Source: an uncultured Eubacteriales bacterium (GTDB lineage: Bacteria > Bacillota > Clostridia > Christensenellales > UMGS416). Taken from it: DNA of 64,000 bases. Below, piece after piece: positions 31,833 through 40,026 of the stretch. Position 1 is the stretch's first letter, and each line of letters starts with the position of its first letter. The notes under the pieces were generated by a model. It made no database searches and was not told the origin of the DNA. It saw nothing but the letters and a program-made list of their open reading frames with translations. The stretch lies in contig UQLW01000012.1 in the NCBI GenBank assembly GCA_900542005.1, forward strand, positions 1 to 64,000, in the 5' to 3' direction. A program made the translations under genes and the position numbers.

Positions 31833-33254
31833 TTGCCGCCTGACCCAATATGGAGTCAACTGCTGCTACAAGTGGTGCTGATCGCGATTAACGCCTTCTT
31901 CGCCGCTACCGAAATCGCCGTGATCTCGCTGAACGAGAACCGCCTGCGCCGCCAGGCTGACGAGGGTGACCGTAAGGCTGCCCAGATGCTGCGCATGGTG
32001 GAAAACTCCGCCGCCTTCCTTTCCACGATCCAGGTCGGTATCACGCTGGCCGGCTTCCTGGCTTCGGCCTTTGCCGCCGATAACTTTGCCGACCGCCTGG
32101 TTCGCTGGCTGGTGGATGTTAAGCATTTCACCGCGATCCCGGAATCCACGCTGAACACGTTGTCGGTTATCTTCATTACCCTGATTCTGTCCTACTTTAC
32201 GCTGGTGCTGGGCGAGCTCGTACCCAAGCAGGTCGCCATGAAAAAATCCGACGCGGTCGCCCGGATGGCGTCCGGCGTCATCCGCTTCCTCTCCATTGTC
32301 CTCAAGCCCGTGGTTTGGCTGCTTTCCGTCTCCACCAAGGGCGTCCTCCGGCTCATGGGTATTAACCCCAATGACGAGGAGGAGGAGGTCACCGAGGAGG
32401 AAATCCGCCTGATGGTGGATATCGGCGAGGAAAAGGGCACCATCGAAACCAACGAGAAGCAGATGATTGAGAACATCTTCGAGTTCAATAATATGGACGC
32501 CGGAGATGCCATGGTGCATCGCACCGATATTACCGCCCTATGGGTGGAGGATTCGCCGGAGGAAATCATCGCCACCATCGAGCGTACCGGCCTCTCGCGT
32601 TTCCCCGTATATGAAGAGGATATTGACGACATTATTGGTATCGTCAGCACCCGCGAATACCTGCTGAACAACCGGCTAGCCGAACCCAAGCCTCTGCGTG
32701 AAATCATCCGGCCGGCGTATTTCGTACCGGAATCCGTCCATGCCGACGTGCTTTTCCGCGAGATGCAGACCCAAAAGGTCCATATGGCGATCGTCGTGGA
32801 CGAATACGGCGGCACAAGCGGCCTGATTACCCTGGAAGACCTGCTGGAGGAAATCGTCGGCAATATCTACGACGAATTTGACCCGCAGGAAGAAAAGGAT
32901 ATTCAGCCCGTGGGCGAAAATCAGTGGCGCGTCTCCGGCTCGGTAGACCTGGAGTCCCTGTCGGAGGCGGTGGGGATCACGCTCCCGGTCGACGAGGAAT
33001 TCGATACGCTTGGCGGCCTTGTGTTCAGCCAGCTGACCACGATCCCCAAGGATGGAAGCCAGCCTGAGGTCGAATGCTTCGGCTTGAGGATCCATGTGAC
33101 CCAGCTGACCGACCGCCGTGTGGAATGGGCCATCGTGACACGCCTGCCACCCGCAGCCGATGAGGACGAAGGGAAAACCGCCGATAAGGGCAAAGAAAAG
33201 ACCAAGGAAAAATCTTCCGAACGCAGCCGCGACAAGGGCCGCGAAGAAGCGTAA
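31833..33254 (+). CDS. CNNM/CorC-type membrane protein (hemolysin C family)
   Basis: 473 residues, starting at a TTG with GGGGGAAT upstream. The N-terminal CNNM (DUF21) domain has three to four helices (LLLQVVLIAINAFFAATEIAVIS and others), followed by a CBS pair (about 205-330, with MVHRTDITAL and VDEYGGTSGLITLEDL) and a C-terminal CorC_HlyC domain (WRVSGSVDLESLSEAVG). The tail is a Lys/Glu/Asp-rich charged stretch. Relatives act in Mg2+/divalent cation efflux or homeostasis; the hemolysin label is historical. Monocistronic with a strong terminator. Confidence 0.93.
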   Translation: MPPDPIWSQLLLQVVLIAINAFFAATEIAVISLNENRLRRQADEGDRKAAQMLRMVENSAAFLSTIQVGITLAGFLASAFAADNFADRLVRWLVDVKHFTAIPESTLNTLSVIFITLILSYFTLVLGELVPKQVAMKKSDAVARMASGVIRFLSIVLKPVVWLLSVSTKGVLRLMGINPNDEEEEVTEEEIRLMVDIGEEKGTIETNEKQMIENIFEFNNMDAGDAMVHRTDITALWVEDSPEEIIATIERTGLSRFPVYEEDIDDIIGIVSTREYLLNNRLAEPKPLREIIRPAYFVPESVHADVLFREMQTQKVHMAIVVDEYGGTSGLITLEDLLEEIVGNIYDEFDPQEEKDIQPVGENQWRVSGSVDLESLSEAVGITLPVDEEFDTLGGLVFSQLTTIPKDGSQPEVECFGLRIHVTQLTDRRVEWAIVTRLPPAADEDEGKTADKGKEKTKEKSSERSRDKGREEA

Positions 33255-33261
33255 TATACAG

Positions 33262-33293
33262 GGGCCGCGCCAATGTTGGCGCGGCCCTTTTTT
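33262..33293 (+). terminator. Intrinsic terminator of the CorC/HlyC gene
   Basis: A perfect 11-bp stem GGGCCGCGCCA / TGGCGCGGCCC with a four-base loop is followed by six T. Confidence 0.94.
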
Positions 33294-33301
33294 AATGGTT
33301 C

Positions 33302-33856
33302 CTACGGTTCAGCCGTGGGTTTCTCCGTCCGCCTTTCATACCACAGGTCCGTTATACCATTGTAGCTGTGGGATGAAATCAGCCGCAGCGGCATCGGCCG
33401 CCTGCCCGGAGTGAAGAGCGGAATCCCCTCTCCCAGCAGTGTCGGTATTACGCTGATGCAGAATTCGTCAATCTGCCCCTCGTCCATCAGCTGGCGAACC
33501 GTATCCGCGCCGCCGCATATCCAGATGTTCAGGCCCTCCTGCCGCCGCAGCTTGTCCAGCAGCCTGCCCGGGGCGCCCTGCACGAACGAAACCTCACGGG
33601 TATCGGCGATGGAGCGGTGGGTCAACACATAGCACCGTTTGCCCGGGTATGCCCATCGATCCGGCGATAGCTCCTCCATAATCTGCCGGTAGGTGCGGTA
33701 GCCCATTACGATGGTATCCACCGAATCATAGAAGGCCGGATAGCTCCCGGGATTTTCACGATCCGAGCCGTCGCCCTCTAGCCACCCGACCCCTCCCTTG
33801 GCGTCGGCGATATAGCCGTCCAGGCTCATCGCAAGATACAATACCGTTTTCCGCAT
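33302..33856 (-). CDS. Dihydrofolate reductase-like protein (RibD C-terminal domain family)
   Basis: 184 residues. It opens VLYLAMSLDGYIAD, followed by DTIVMGYRTYRQI, YVLTHR, IWICGGADTVRQLMDEG and DEFCISVIPTLLGEGIPLF, the standard pattern of stand-alone RibD_C/DHFR-like proteins (YyaP/YwjB type). They bind NADPH; substrates are mostly unknown and they are not the folate-pathway DHFR. It lies 22 bases downstream of the YdcF-type gene on the same strand. Confidence 0.88.
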   Translation of the reverse strand: MRKTVLYLAMSLDGYIADAKGGVGWLEGDGSDRENPGSYPAFYDSVDTIVMGYRTYRQIMEELSPDRWAYPGKRCYVLTHRSIADTREVSFVQGAPGRLLDKLRRQEGLNIWICGGADTVRQLMDEGQIDEFCISVIPTLLGEGIPLFTPGRRPMPLRLISSHSYNGITDLWYERRTEKPTAEP

Positions 33857-33878
33857 AGCAGCGCCTTTCCCCTTTCCA

Positions 33879-34898
33879 TCATCCCATCGCTCCCAGCGTC
33901 ATCAAGGCCAGAATGACGCAGACGGCGATATGCCACCGCTTGTGCAGCGCCAGAGCCCCGATGAATTCCCGGAGAAAGGCGTTGGGCAGATAATACCCCG
34001 CCGTAGGGCTCCCCAGCCCGCGACAGCGCCGGATGCCCACCTTTCGGGATAAAAGCGCCGCCCGGAACAGGTGGTAGTTGCTGGTTACCAGCGCGCACCG
34101 GTACCGCCCCATGGCCGAATCCATGATACTCTTGGCGTTGCGCAGGTTTTCATAGGTATTGGTTGACTGATCCTCCCGCCGGATATTCTCCTCCGGTATG
34201 CCCTTCTCCCTCAGGTAGCGGGCCATGGCCTCCGCCTCCGGGATGTCCTCCCCCTCGCCCTTGCCGCCGCATACAATCAGGCAGGGCGGCTGGGTGCGCC
34301 GCGCCTGGCGGAAGTAAAACTGAACGGCCTTGTCCAGGCGCCCAGCCAGCAGGGGCGGAACCCGCTCGCCCTTTACGCCGCACCCCAGCACCACCAGAAA
34401 ATGCTGATTCAGCCTGGGCGGCGGGAAGCCGAAGAAGACCGCGCCCGCCAGATAGCTGACGAACAAGAAAGATACATACAGCACCATGAAGGCCATCGCC
34501 GTCACCAGCGCCGCAGATGAGGTGCGGTAGCGGGCCAACAGGGGATAGGCCGCCAGGGCCAGCATGAAAAGAAGGATCATCAGCCCCAGCGCCATGGAAA
34601 GCAGGTTCCGCAGGCGGCGCCCCTCCAGCCGCATCAGCACGGTTCCGTTGATCACCAGCGCCACGCCTGCCGCCAGAAAGGCCAGCGGCAGCAGCAGAAC
34701 CAGGGCAATCAGCACGAGGGAAACGCCCATGCCGCCCCCTAAGGTTCCCACCAGCGCCAGCATCCCCAGCAGCAGGAAGCCCAAAAAGCAGGTGAACACC
34801 ATGCCATTCATCAGCCGGCGCGGCTCTATGCACTGCAATATGCCGAACAGCGCCAGGCAGCCGCCGGCCAGTATGAGAAAAAGCAGCACATCCTTCAC
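33879..34898 (-). CDS. YdcF/SanA (DUF218) family membrane protein
   Basis: 339 residues. Five or so membrane helices fill the first 165 residues. The DUF218 domain starts at LNQHFLVVLGCGVKGERVPP and continues with LIVCGGKGEGEDIPEAEAM, IRREDQSTNTYENLRNAKS and CALVTSNYHLFRAALL, the typical motifs. The family is linked to envelope integrity and lipid-carrier recycling in other bacteria; the activity here is unknown. AGGAGGTG precedes the ATG. Confidence 0.88.
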   Translation of the reverse strand: MKDVLLFLILAGGCLALFGILQCIEPRRLMNGMVFTCFLGFLLLGMLALVGTLGGGMGVSLVLIALVLLLPLAFLAAGVALVINGTVLMRLEGRRLRNLLSMALGLMILLFMLALAAYPLLARYRTSSAALVTAMAFMVLYVSFLFVSYLAGAVFFGFPPPRLNQHFLVVLGCGVKGERVPPLLAGRLDKAVQFYFRQARRTQPPCLIVCGGKGEGEDIPEAEAMARYLREKGIPEENIRREDQSTNTYENLRNAKSIMDSAMGRYRCALVTSNYHLFRAALLSRKVGIRRCRGLGSPTAGYYLPNAFLREFIGALALHKRWHIAVCVILALMTLGAMG

Positions 34899-34935
34899 CT
34901 CCTATCGTTATAGTATAAAGAACTAATCCCAAGCG

Positions 34936-35136
34936 TTATTTTTTGCCTCCGGGATTATTTTTGCCTTTCGTTGCGATAAAAATGACAGCACTACTAACTA
35001 CGGCCGCTAGACTTAAAGCTACTTTGCCAGCGTCCTTCCACGCCTTTGCAACATTATTTCGACAATTTTCACACTTCTTGTGTTTGTAGTTTTCTGGCAA
35101 CGGTCTACCACATTTTTTACAAGATTTCGTTTCCAT
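34936..35136 (-). CDS. Small zinc-ribbon membrane protein, 66 residues
   Basis: Four cysteines in two CxxC pairs (CKKCGRPL and CENCRNN) form a zinc ribbon, followed by a helix VALSLAAVVSSAVIFIA and a basic tail KGKNNPGGKK. Its start lies inside the 3' end of the 339-residue gene (20-base overlap), so the two are one unit. The base composition is clearly more AT-rich than the surroundings. Function unknown. Confidence 0.72.
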   Translation of the reverse strand: METKSCKKCGRPLPENYKHKKCENCRNNVAKAWKDAGKVALSLAAVVSSAVIFIATKGKNNPGGKK

Positions 35137-36136
35137 CTTCAGATTCTCCTATGAGTAACAGGCCTGCGTTACAGGGCAGTGCTTGAATCCGCTGTTCAAT
35201 ATAAGGCAGCGTTTTAGACCAATAGTTTTCCGGAGAGGGGTCAATCATGTCCAGTCTATCAACCAAACCGGGAGTTACCAGATATGTCTGCTGGATGTAG
35301 CCTGCATAGTATTGTAGGCTTAACTGAGCGGATTCTGTCTCGCCCATTTCTTGATAGGCCATTGCTTCTGCTAAAGAAACCATATTCAAGGCACAAAGAC
35401 TCTCTCTGATTTCAACCATTCGAGAATTAATCTTATCCGGATTTGCGCCAGAAACGAGTTTGCCCCAAAAAGATTCTGGCTGGCTCTGGATAAATTCGAC
35501 ATTGGAACTCTGACTTCTCATCAGAAGATTTCTGCTGTCCTCTGCGTCAGAAGCAATTTGCAGTAGGGCCATTGCTTTCAACTCTGGATTTTTCATAGCC
35601 AGTGCCTGTAGTAACTTCTGCTGACAACTGTACGCGGTTGCCAGTCGGTCGTATTCCTGTCCCTGGCGCACCTCTTCAATGGCAAGCTGAACCACTTGAA
35701 TCTGCTCTGCAATTTCAGCCATCTGCATCTGTGTAGCATAGCTCGTCATCGCTTGTGACAGCTCCGGGGATACCTTGACCTTATCCAAAGAGATCGTAGA
35801 CACAATCTTGTTGGTTTCTGGATTTACAAGGTTTGCCATCAAAGAACCGTTTTTCTTGGTCATCAGCTTCAATGCTCCACTTGCAAGCTGCCCTCTCTGC
35901 TCGTCTGTCAGAATGGCCTGGAAGGTTTCTTCTGGAACGAGAGCCTTTACTGCATTGATAAATGTGGGAGCAAAGTACAACATTTGCTCAATTTTATTGA
36001 AAGCGGACTTAGCTCCACGAAGCAAAGGTGCAGCCACTTTAGGTACAGACGAAAAATGCTCTGTCAAATCCGTACTGTATTCCGAACTGTCGATAATCTC
36101 AACATCTTCGGGAGATATAACTATCGTGTCACTCAT
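35117..36136 (-). CDS. Hypothetical protein in an AT-rich island, 339 residues
   Basis: Not recognised. It is a soluble, largely helical protein: an acidic N-terminus, a basic/aromatic segment (LLRGAKSAFNKIEQMLYFAPT), a central Gln/Ala-rich probable coiled coil (AEIAEQIQVVQLAIEEVRQ) and a C-terminus with TPR-like spacing (LSLQYYAGYIQQTY). A weak GGAG precedes the ATG. AT-richer DNA and different codon use (TTA, AGA, CAA) set it apart from its neighbours. It overlaps the zinc-ribbon gene, so a shared complex is likely. Accessory cargo such as phage defence is possible but unsupported by any motif. Confidence 0.7.
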   Translation of the reverse strand: MSDTIVISPEDVEIIDSSEYSTDLTEHFSSVPKVAAPLLRGAKSAFNKIEQMLYFAPTFINAVKALVPEETFQAILTDEQRGQLASGALKLMTKKNGSLMANLVNPETNKIVSTISLDKVKVSPELSQAMTSYATQMQMAEIAEQIQVVQLAIEEVRQGQEYDRLATAYSCQQKLLQALAMKNPELKAMALLQIASDAEDSRNLLMRSQSSNVEFIQSQPESFWGKLVSGANPDKINSRMVEIRESLCALNMVSLAEAMAYQEMGETESAQLSLQYYAGYIQQTYLVTPGLVDRLDMIDPSPENYWSKTLPYIEQRIQALPCNAGLLLIGESEDGNEIL

Positions 36137-36406
36137 ATCATCACTCCGTTCTTTCTATGCTCATCAAAGAACTGGCAAATTTTGCGAATTACTCTACACA
36201 AGAGCGCTGAATACAGTTTCTTCCACGCTCCGATAAAAAAAGAAAGTCGAAGCAAGTAAACAAATCGTCCAGAACAGGCATCAACACTGTTTTGGATATG
36301 GGAGGTAAAAAAGCATTTTACTCCACTATCTATAGTATATCCGAAATTTACCGCCCGCGCATGACAAAAATGCAAGATATCCGCTTCCCCATCCATCCGT
36401 TCCGGC
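36137..36406. other. AT-rich leader region of the two-gene island
   Basis: No convincing gene. On the minus strand a TATACT box lies near 36340, implying a leader of about 190 bases for the 339-residue gene. An 87-codon frame ending in ATGA overlap with that gene spans the region, but its only Met is upstream of the likely promoter and in GC-rich DNA. The composition changes sharply from AT-rich to GC-rich around 36350, marking the island edge. Confidence 0.4.
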
Positions 36407-36435
36407 TTGACAGGCCTGCGCCCAGGCCTTAGGAT
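36407..36435 (+). promoter_or_regulatory. Promoter of the threonine-aldolase gene with operator-like inverted repeat
   Basis: TTGACA (36407-36412), 17-base spacer, TAGGAT (36430-36435). The spacer is almost filled by an inverted repeat, AGGCCTG (36412-36418) and CAGGCCT (36423-36429), exactly between the two boxes, where a repressor or a promoter-twisting activator would bind. Confidence 0.65.
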
Positions 36436-36466
36436 GGGGAGGAATACTGCGACTAAGGGGACAACA

Positions 36467-37501
36467 ATGATTCATTTTCAGTGCGATTACGCCCAGGGCT
36501 GTCATCCGCTTCTTTTGGAACGGCTCGTTGCGGCCAATCTGGCATCCCATCCCGGCTATGGCCTGGACGGTTGCTGCGACAGCGCCCGCTCCCGCATCCG
36601 CGAGGCCTGCTGCCAGCCCCATGCGGACGTGCATTTCCTATCCGGCGGCACGCAGGCCAATCTTATCGCCATTTCCGCCTGCCTCAAAAGCTATCAGGGC
36701 GTGCTGGCCGCAGACACCGGGCACATTGCCTGCCATGAGACAGGGGCAATCGAAGCGACCGGCCATAAGGTGCTGCCCTTGCCCGCGCCGGACGGCATAC
36801 TCAGCGCCTGTCAGATCCGCGAGGCCTGCCGCATCCACTATAGCAGCCCCACCCGGGAGCATACGGTGCAGCCCGGTATGGTCTATATCTCGCTGCCCAC
36901 CGAGTGCGGCACCCTCTATACCTGCGCGCAGCTTGAGGCCCTGCACAGCTGCTGCCAGGAGCTCGGCCTGCTGCTGTATATAGACGGCGCCCGCCTCGGT
37001 TATGGGTTGACCAGCCCGGCCAACGATCTGACGCTGGCCGGTGTCGCCTCCCTCTGCGATCTTTTTTACATCGGCGGCACCAAGTGCGGCGCCCTTCTCG
37101 GGGAAGCCCTGGTGATCGTCAACGACGCCCTCAAAGCGGATTTCCGCTATGCCATCAAGCAGCGCGGAGGGATGCTGGCCAAGGGCTGGCTCCTGGGCCT
37201 GGCCTTTGACGCGCTTTTTACCGACGGGCTTTATTTTACCATCTGCCGTCAGGCCAACAAATACGCGCTGGCGATCCGCAGCGCGCTGGAACGAAAGGCG
37301 ATTCCGCTGGGCTATGATTCCTATACCAACCAGCAGTTCCCCATCCTGACGCCGCGCCAGCTGGCCTGCCTTCAACCCAAGTATGTTTGGGAACCCTGGC
37401 AAGCCTTCCCCGATGGCCGCCAGATGGTCCGCTTCTGCACCAGCTGGGCCACCACGCAGCAGCAGGCCGAGGCGCTGATAGCTGATATCCTGTTGCTTTA
37501 G
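36467..37501 (+). CDS. Low-specificity threonine aldolase / beta-eliminating lyase-type PLP enzyme
   Basis: 344 residues from the ATG at 36467 (AAGGGG upstream). It opens FQCDYAQGCHPLLLERL with HFLSGGTQANLIAISA, as in threonine aldolases. The PLP aspartate is in YIDGARLGYGL and the Schiff-base lysine in YIGGTKCGALLGE (Lys206). It would cleave L-threonine or L-allo-threonine to glycine and acetaldehyde. A threonine ammonia-lyase, RidA and related genes lie just downstream on the other strand, so threonine catabolism is concentrated here. Regulated by its own promoter with an inverted repeat in the spacer. Confidence 0.88.
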   Translation: MIHFQCDYAQGCHPLLLERLVAANLASHPGYGLDGCCDSARSRIREACCQPHADVHFLSGGTQANLIAISACLKSYQGVLAADTGHIACHETGAIEATGHKVLPLPAPDGILSACQIREACRIHYSSPTREHTVQPGMVYISLPTECGTLYTCAQLEALHSCCQELGLLLYIDGARLGYGLTSPANDLTLAGVASLCDLFYIGGTKCGALLGEALVIVNDALKADFRYAIKQRGGMLAKGWLLGLAFDALFTDGLYFTICRQANKYALAIRSALERKAIPLGYDSYTNQQFPILTPRQLACLQPKYVWEPWQAFPDGRQMVRFCTSWATTQQQAEALIADILLL

Positions 37502-37522
37502 CCTGCTCCTAAGATAGGCAAA

Positions 37523-37560
37523 GGGCCGTCCATGCCAAAGAGGCATGAACGGTCCTTTTT
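37523..37560. terminator. Terminator between threonine aldolase and C26 peptidase genes
   Basis: A 14-bp stem with two wobble positions (GGGCCGTCCATGCC / GGCATGAACGGTCC) is followed by five T on the plus strand. On the minus strand the tail is T-poor, so it mainly serves the plus-strand gene. Confidence 0.8.
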
Positions 37561-37570
37561 GGTTATCTTT

Positions 37571-38266
37571 TTATGCTTGGGCGGCTGCCCGCACCAGCTT
37601 GCGGAAGATACAATCCATGTCAGGATCCTCCCGCCGCAGCCGTTCCGGGTGCCACTGGACGCCCCATACCGGCCGCCCATCCTCCGCTTCGACGGCTTCT
37701 ATCACGCGCCCTGCTTCTGCAAAGGCCACAGCCCGCAGGCCCCGGCCCAGCTTGTCCACCGCCTGGTGATGGGTGGAATTGACCCGCACCAGGCCCTGCA
37801 GCTCGGGCGCCAGGAAGCAGCCCGGCTCAATCCGCACCTCATGGCGCAGGCCTGTACCGTTTGGATGGTCAATCCCCAGCCAGGAGGGAATATCCTGGAT
37901 GAGCGTGCCCCCCAGGGCGACGTTCAGCACCTGGATACCCCGGCAGATCCCCAGCACGGGCTTATCCAGCCGGATCATTGCCCGACACAGCGCCAGCTCA
38001 AAGGCGTCCCGCCGTCCATCCGCCTCGCCGGAACCGCGGTTCTCCTGGCCGAAGCGCTCCGGGGCCACGTCACAGCCGCCGGAGAGCAGCAGCCCGTCCA
38101 CCCGCCTGGCAAGGGCCTCGGCCATCTGCTCGCGGCCGCTGGCCAGGACAGCGATCCCGCCGTTGGCCTCCACCGCCTCAAGATACTGCAGCCCAAGGCA
38201 GGCCTGGCCCGGCCCCTTTTCTCCATACTGATGGCTGGCCGTCACCGCAATCAGCGGCTTATCCAT
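37571..38266 (-). CDS. Peptidase C26 family gamma-glutamyl hydrolase (PuuD-like)
   Basis: 231 residues. It has a class I glutamine amidotransferase fold: LLLSGGCDVAPERF, nucleophile Cys108 in LGICRGIQVLN, and His/Glu in GVQWHPERLR. Family members hydrolyse gamma-glutamyl amides such as gamma-glutamyl-GABA or poly-gamma-glutamyl folate. The start codon overlaps the end of ridA by eight bases, so it is the third gene of an ilvA-ridA-C26 operon. The substrate is not identifiable. Confidence 0.9.
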   Translation of the reverse strand: MDKPLIAVTASHQYGEKGPGQACLGLQYLEAVEANGGIAVLASGREQMAEALARRVDGLLLSGGCDVAPERFGQENRGSGEADGRRDAFELALCRAMIRLDKPVLGICRGIQVLNVALGGTLIQDIPSWLGIDHPNGTGLRHEVRIEPGCFLAPELQGLVRVNSTHHQAVDKLGRGLRAVAFAEAGRVIEAVEAEDGRPVWGVQWHPERLRREDPDMDCIFRKLVRAAAQA

Positions 38267-38645
38267 CGATCTGAGCGATCAGCTCAATCTCCAGGCCCAC
38301 ATCCTTGGGCAACCGGGCCACCTGTACCGCGGAGCGGGCCGGGAAGGCGCCGGTAAAATACTGGGCGTATACGCCGTTCATGGCGGCGAAGTCGTTCATA
38401 TCCGCCAGGAATACCGTCGTCTTGACAACGTGGTCAAAATCGGTACCCGCCGCCTCCAGGACAGCCTTCAGGTTCTGGAAAACCCGATGGGCCTGATCCT
38501 CAATGGAGCCGGTCACCACCTCGCCGGTGGCGGGATCCAGGGGGATCTGGCCGGAGGTATAAAGCATGCCGCCCAGGATCACCGCCTGGGAATAGGGGCC
38601 GATGGCGGCCGGGGCCGCTTGGGTCGCAACAATTTTCTTTTCCAT
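38259..38645 (-). CDS. ridA: RidA family enamine/imine deaminase
   Basis: 128 residues from the second of two close ATGs (38645), which has GGAG nine bases upstream. The signature is complete: GPYSQAVILGGMLYTSGQIPLDP, the active-site Arg in RSAVQVARLP, and the C-terminal VGLEIELIAQ. RidA hydrolyses the reactive 2-aminoacrylate and 2-aminocrotonate released by PLP dehydratases. It directly follows threonine ammonia-lyase, the enzyme that makes these intermediates, which supports the assignment strongly. Confidence 0.94.
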   Translation of the reverse strand: MEKKIVATQAAPAAIGPYSQAVILGGMLYTSGQIPLDPATGEVVTGSIEDQAHRVFQNLKAVLEAAGTDFDHVVKTTVFLADMNDFAAMNGVYAQYFTGAFPARSAVQVARLPKDVGLEIELIAQIDG

Positions 38646-38657
38646 GGTTATCATCTC

Positions 38658-39863
38658 CTAATCGATTTCTTCCACTTCATAGCCCAGTTTTTCCAGGCTG
38701 CCCTTGATGCGGGCAATGTGGTCGCGGTCATTGGTTTCCAGCACCAGCTCTACCTGGGCCTCGCCCAGCTCCAGCCGGCTGCGGTTGCGGTCGTGATTGA
38801 TGGAGAGCACGTTTACGCCCTGGGCGGCCACCGCTTCCACCAGGCGAGCCAGCTGGCCCGGTCGGTCCTGTACTGTGGTCGCCAGCGTCGTGCGGCGGCC
38901 GGTCTTAATGAGGCCGCGCTCAATGATCCGGCTGATGGTGTTTACGTCGATATTGCCGCCCGATACCACGGCTACCACCTTCTTGCCGGAGAAATCCAAG
39001 GTGCCGTGCATCAGCGTAGCCACCGGCAGCGCGCCGGCGCCCTCCATGACGATCTTGTTTTTCTCAATCATCCATAGGATGGCGGCCGCCGTCTCATCGT
39101 CGTCCACCGTCAGGATGCCGTCCAGATACTGCTTGCACATGGCAAAGCTGGTATCGCCTACCCGCCGGACCGTTACGCCATCGGCAAAGCTCTTCACCCT
39201 TTCGAGGGGCTCCGGGTGGCCTGCCTGCAGGGCCTTTTTCATGCTGGCCGCCCCGGCGGGCTCCACCCCGTATACCCGCACCAACGGGTTTATGGACTTC
39301 GCCGCCATCGCAACGCCGGCGGCCAGGCCGCCGCCGCCCACGGGCACCAGGATCACATCCACGTCCGGCAGATCCTCAAAGATCTCCAGCGAAATGGTTC
39401 CCTGGCCGGCAATCACCATCGGGTCGTCGTAGGGGTGGATAAAGGTCGCTCCCGTGGTCTTTTCCAGCTCCCGGGCATAGGCATAGGCATCGTCGTAGAT
39501 CTCGCCATGGAGCACCACCTCCGCGCCCAGGGCGCGGGTAGCGTTTACCTTGGACAGCGGCGCAAATTGCGGCATTACGATGGTCGCCTTTATGCCCATC
39601 TCCCGGGCGGCCAGCGCCACGCCCTGGGCATGGTTCCCCGCAGAGCTGGCAATCACGCCCGCCTTCTTCTCCTCCTCGGTGAGCATCCGCATGCGGTTAT
39701 AGGCGCCGCGCACCTTAAAAGCGCCTGTACGCTGCAGGCATTCGGTCTTAACATAGCTTTGCGCCTCGCAGCCGGGGATCTGCACCGGCAACAGGCGCGT
39801 ATGCTGGATCCAGGACGGGAAGCTCGCTTTCGCCTCCTTGACCTGGTCAAGTGTTGGAATCAT
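38658..39863 (-). CDS. ilvA: Threonine ammonia-lyase with C-terminal ACT domain
   Basis: 401 residues. PLP-lysine motif TGAFKVRGAYNR (Lys50), SSAGNHAQGVA, and the phosphate-binding VPVGGGGLAAG. A single ACT domain follows at about 325-401 (TTVQDRPGQLARLVEAVAAQ). The length of about 400 with a single ACT domain is the short IlvA/TdcB-like form common in Firmicutes. It converts threonine to 2-oxobutyrate and ammonia, either for isoleucine synthesis or fermentation; catabolism is likelier beside ridA and threonine aldolase. AAAGGAGGCG precedes the ATG. Confidence 0.94.
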   Translation of the reverse strand: MIPTLDQVKEAKASFPSWIQHTRLLPVQIPGCEAQSYVKTECLQRTGAFKVRGAYNRMRMLTEEEKKAGVIASSAGNHAQGVALAAREMGIKATIVMPQFAPLSKVNATRALGAEVVLHGEIYDDAYAYARELEKTTGATFIHPYDDPMVIAGQGTISLEIFEDLPDVDVILVPVGGGGLAAGVAMAAKSINPLVRVYGVEPAGAASMKKALQAGHPEPLERVKSFADGVTVRRVGDTSFAMCKQYLDGILTVDDDETAAAILWMIEKNKIVMEGAGALPVATLMHGTLDFSGKKVVAVVSGGNIDVNTISRIIERGLIKTGRRTTLATTVQDRPGQLARLVEAVAAQGVNVLSINHDRNRSRLELGEAQVELVLETNDRDHIARIKGSLEKLGYEVEEID

Positions 39864-39893
39864 CTATGATTCGCCTCCTTTGCTTCTTTTCAC

Positions 39894-39922
39894 ATTTTAC
39901 CATTGCTTGTATACCGATTCAA
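39894..39922 (-). promoter_or_regulatory. Promoter of the ilvA-ridA operon
   Basis: Minus strand TTGAAT (39917-39922), 17-base spacer, TAAAAT (39894-39899), 31 bases before the ATG. The leader is too short for a T-box or a leader-peptide attenuator. Confidence 0.7.
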
Positions 39923-39974
39923 GCCTTACCTTGCCCCCTCCATCCTGGCCGGCCGGAATTTATTAGTTTGCCAT

Positions 39975-39998
39975 AAAAAAAGCCGGCACATGCCGGCT
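39975..39998 (-). terminator. Intrinsic terminator of the histidine kinase gene
   Basis: AGCCGGCA / TGCCGGCT with a two-base loop is followed on the minus strand by T at 39975-39980. It closes the long minus-strand run of signalling genes. Confidence 0.88.
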
Positions 39999-40026
39999 GC
40001 AAGCCTGAGTGGGTCCAATATTCCCA

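Noticed and set aside
36133..36396. 87-codon frame ending in ATGA overlap with the 339-residue gene
   Set aside because: Its only Met lies upstream of the probable promoter in GC-rich DNA and lacks a ribosome binding site; the composition shifts halfway through.
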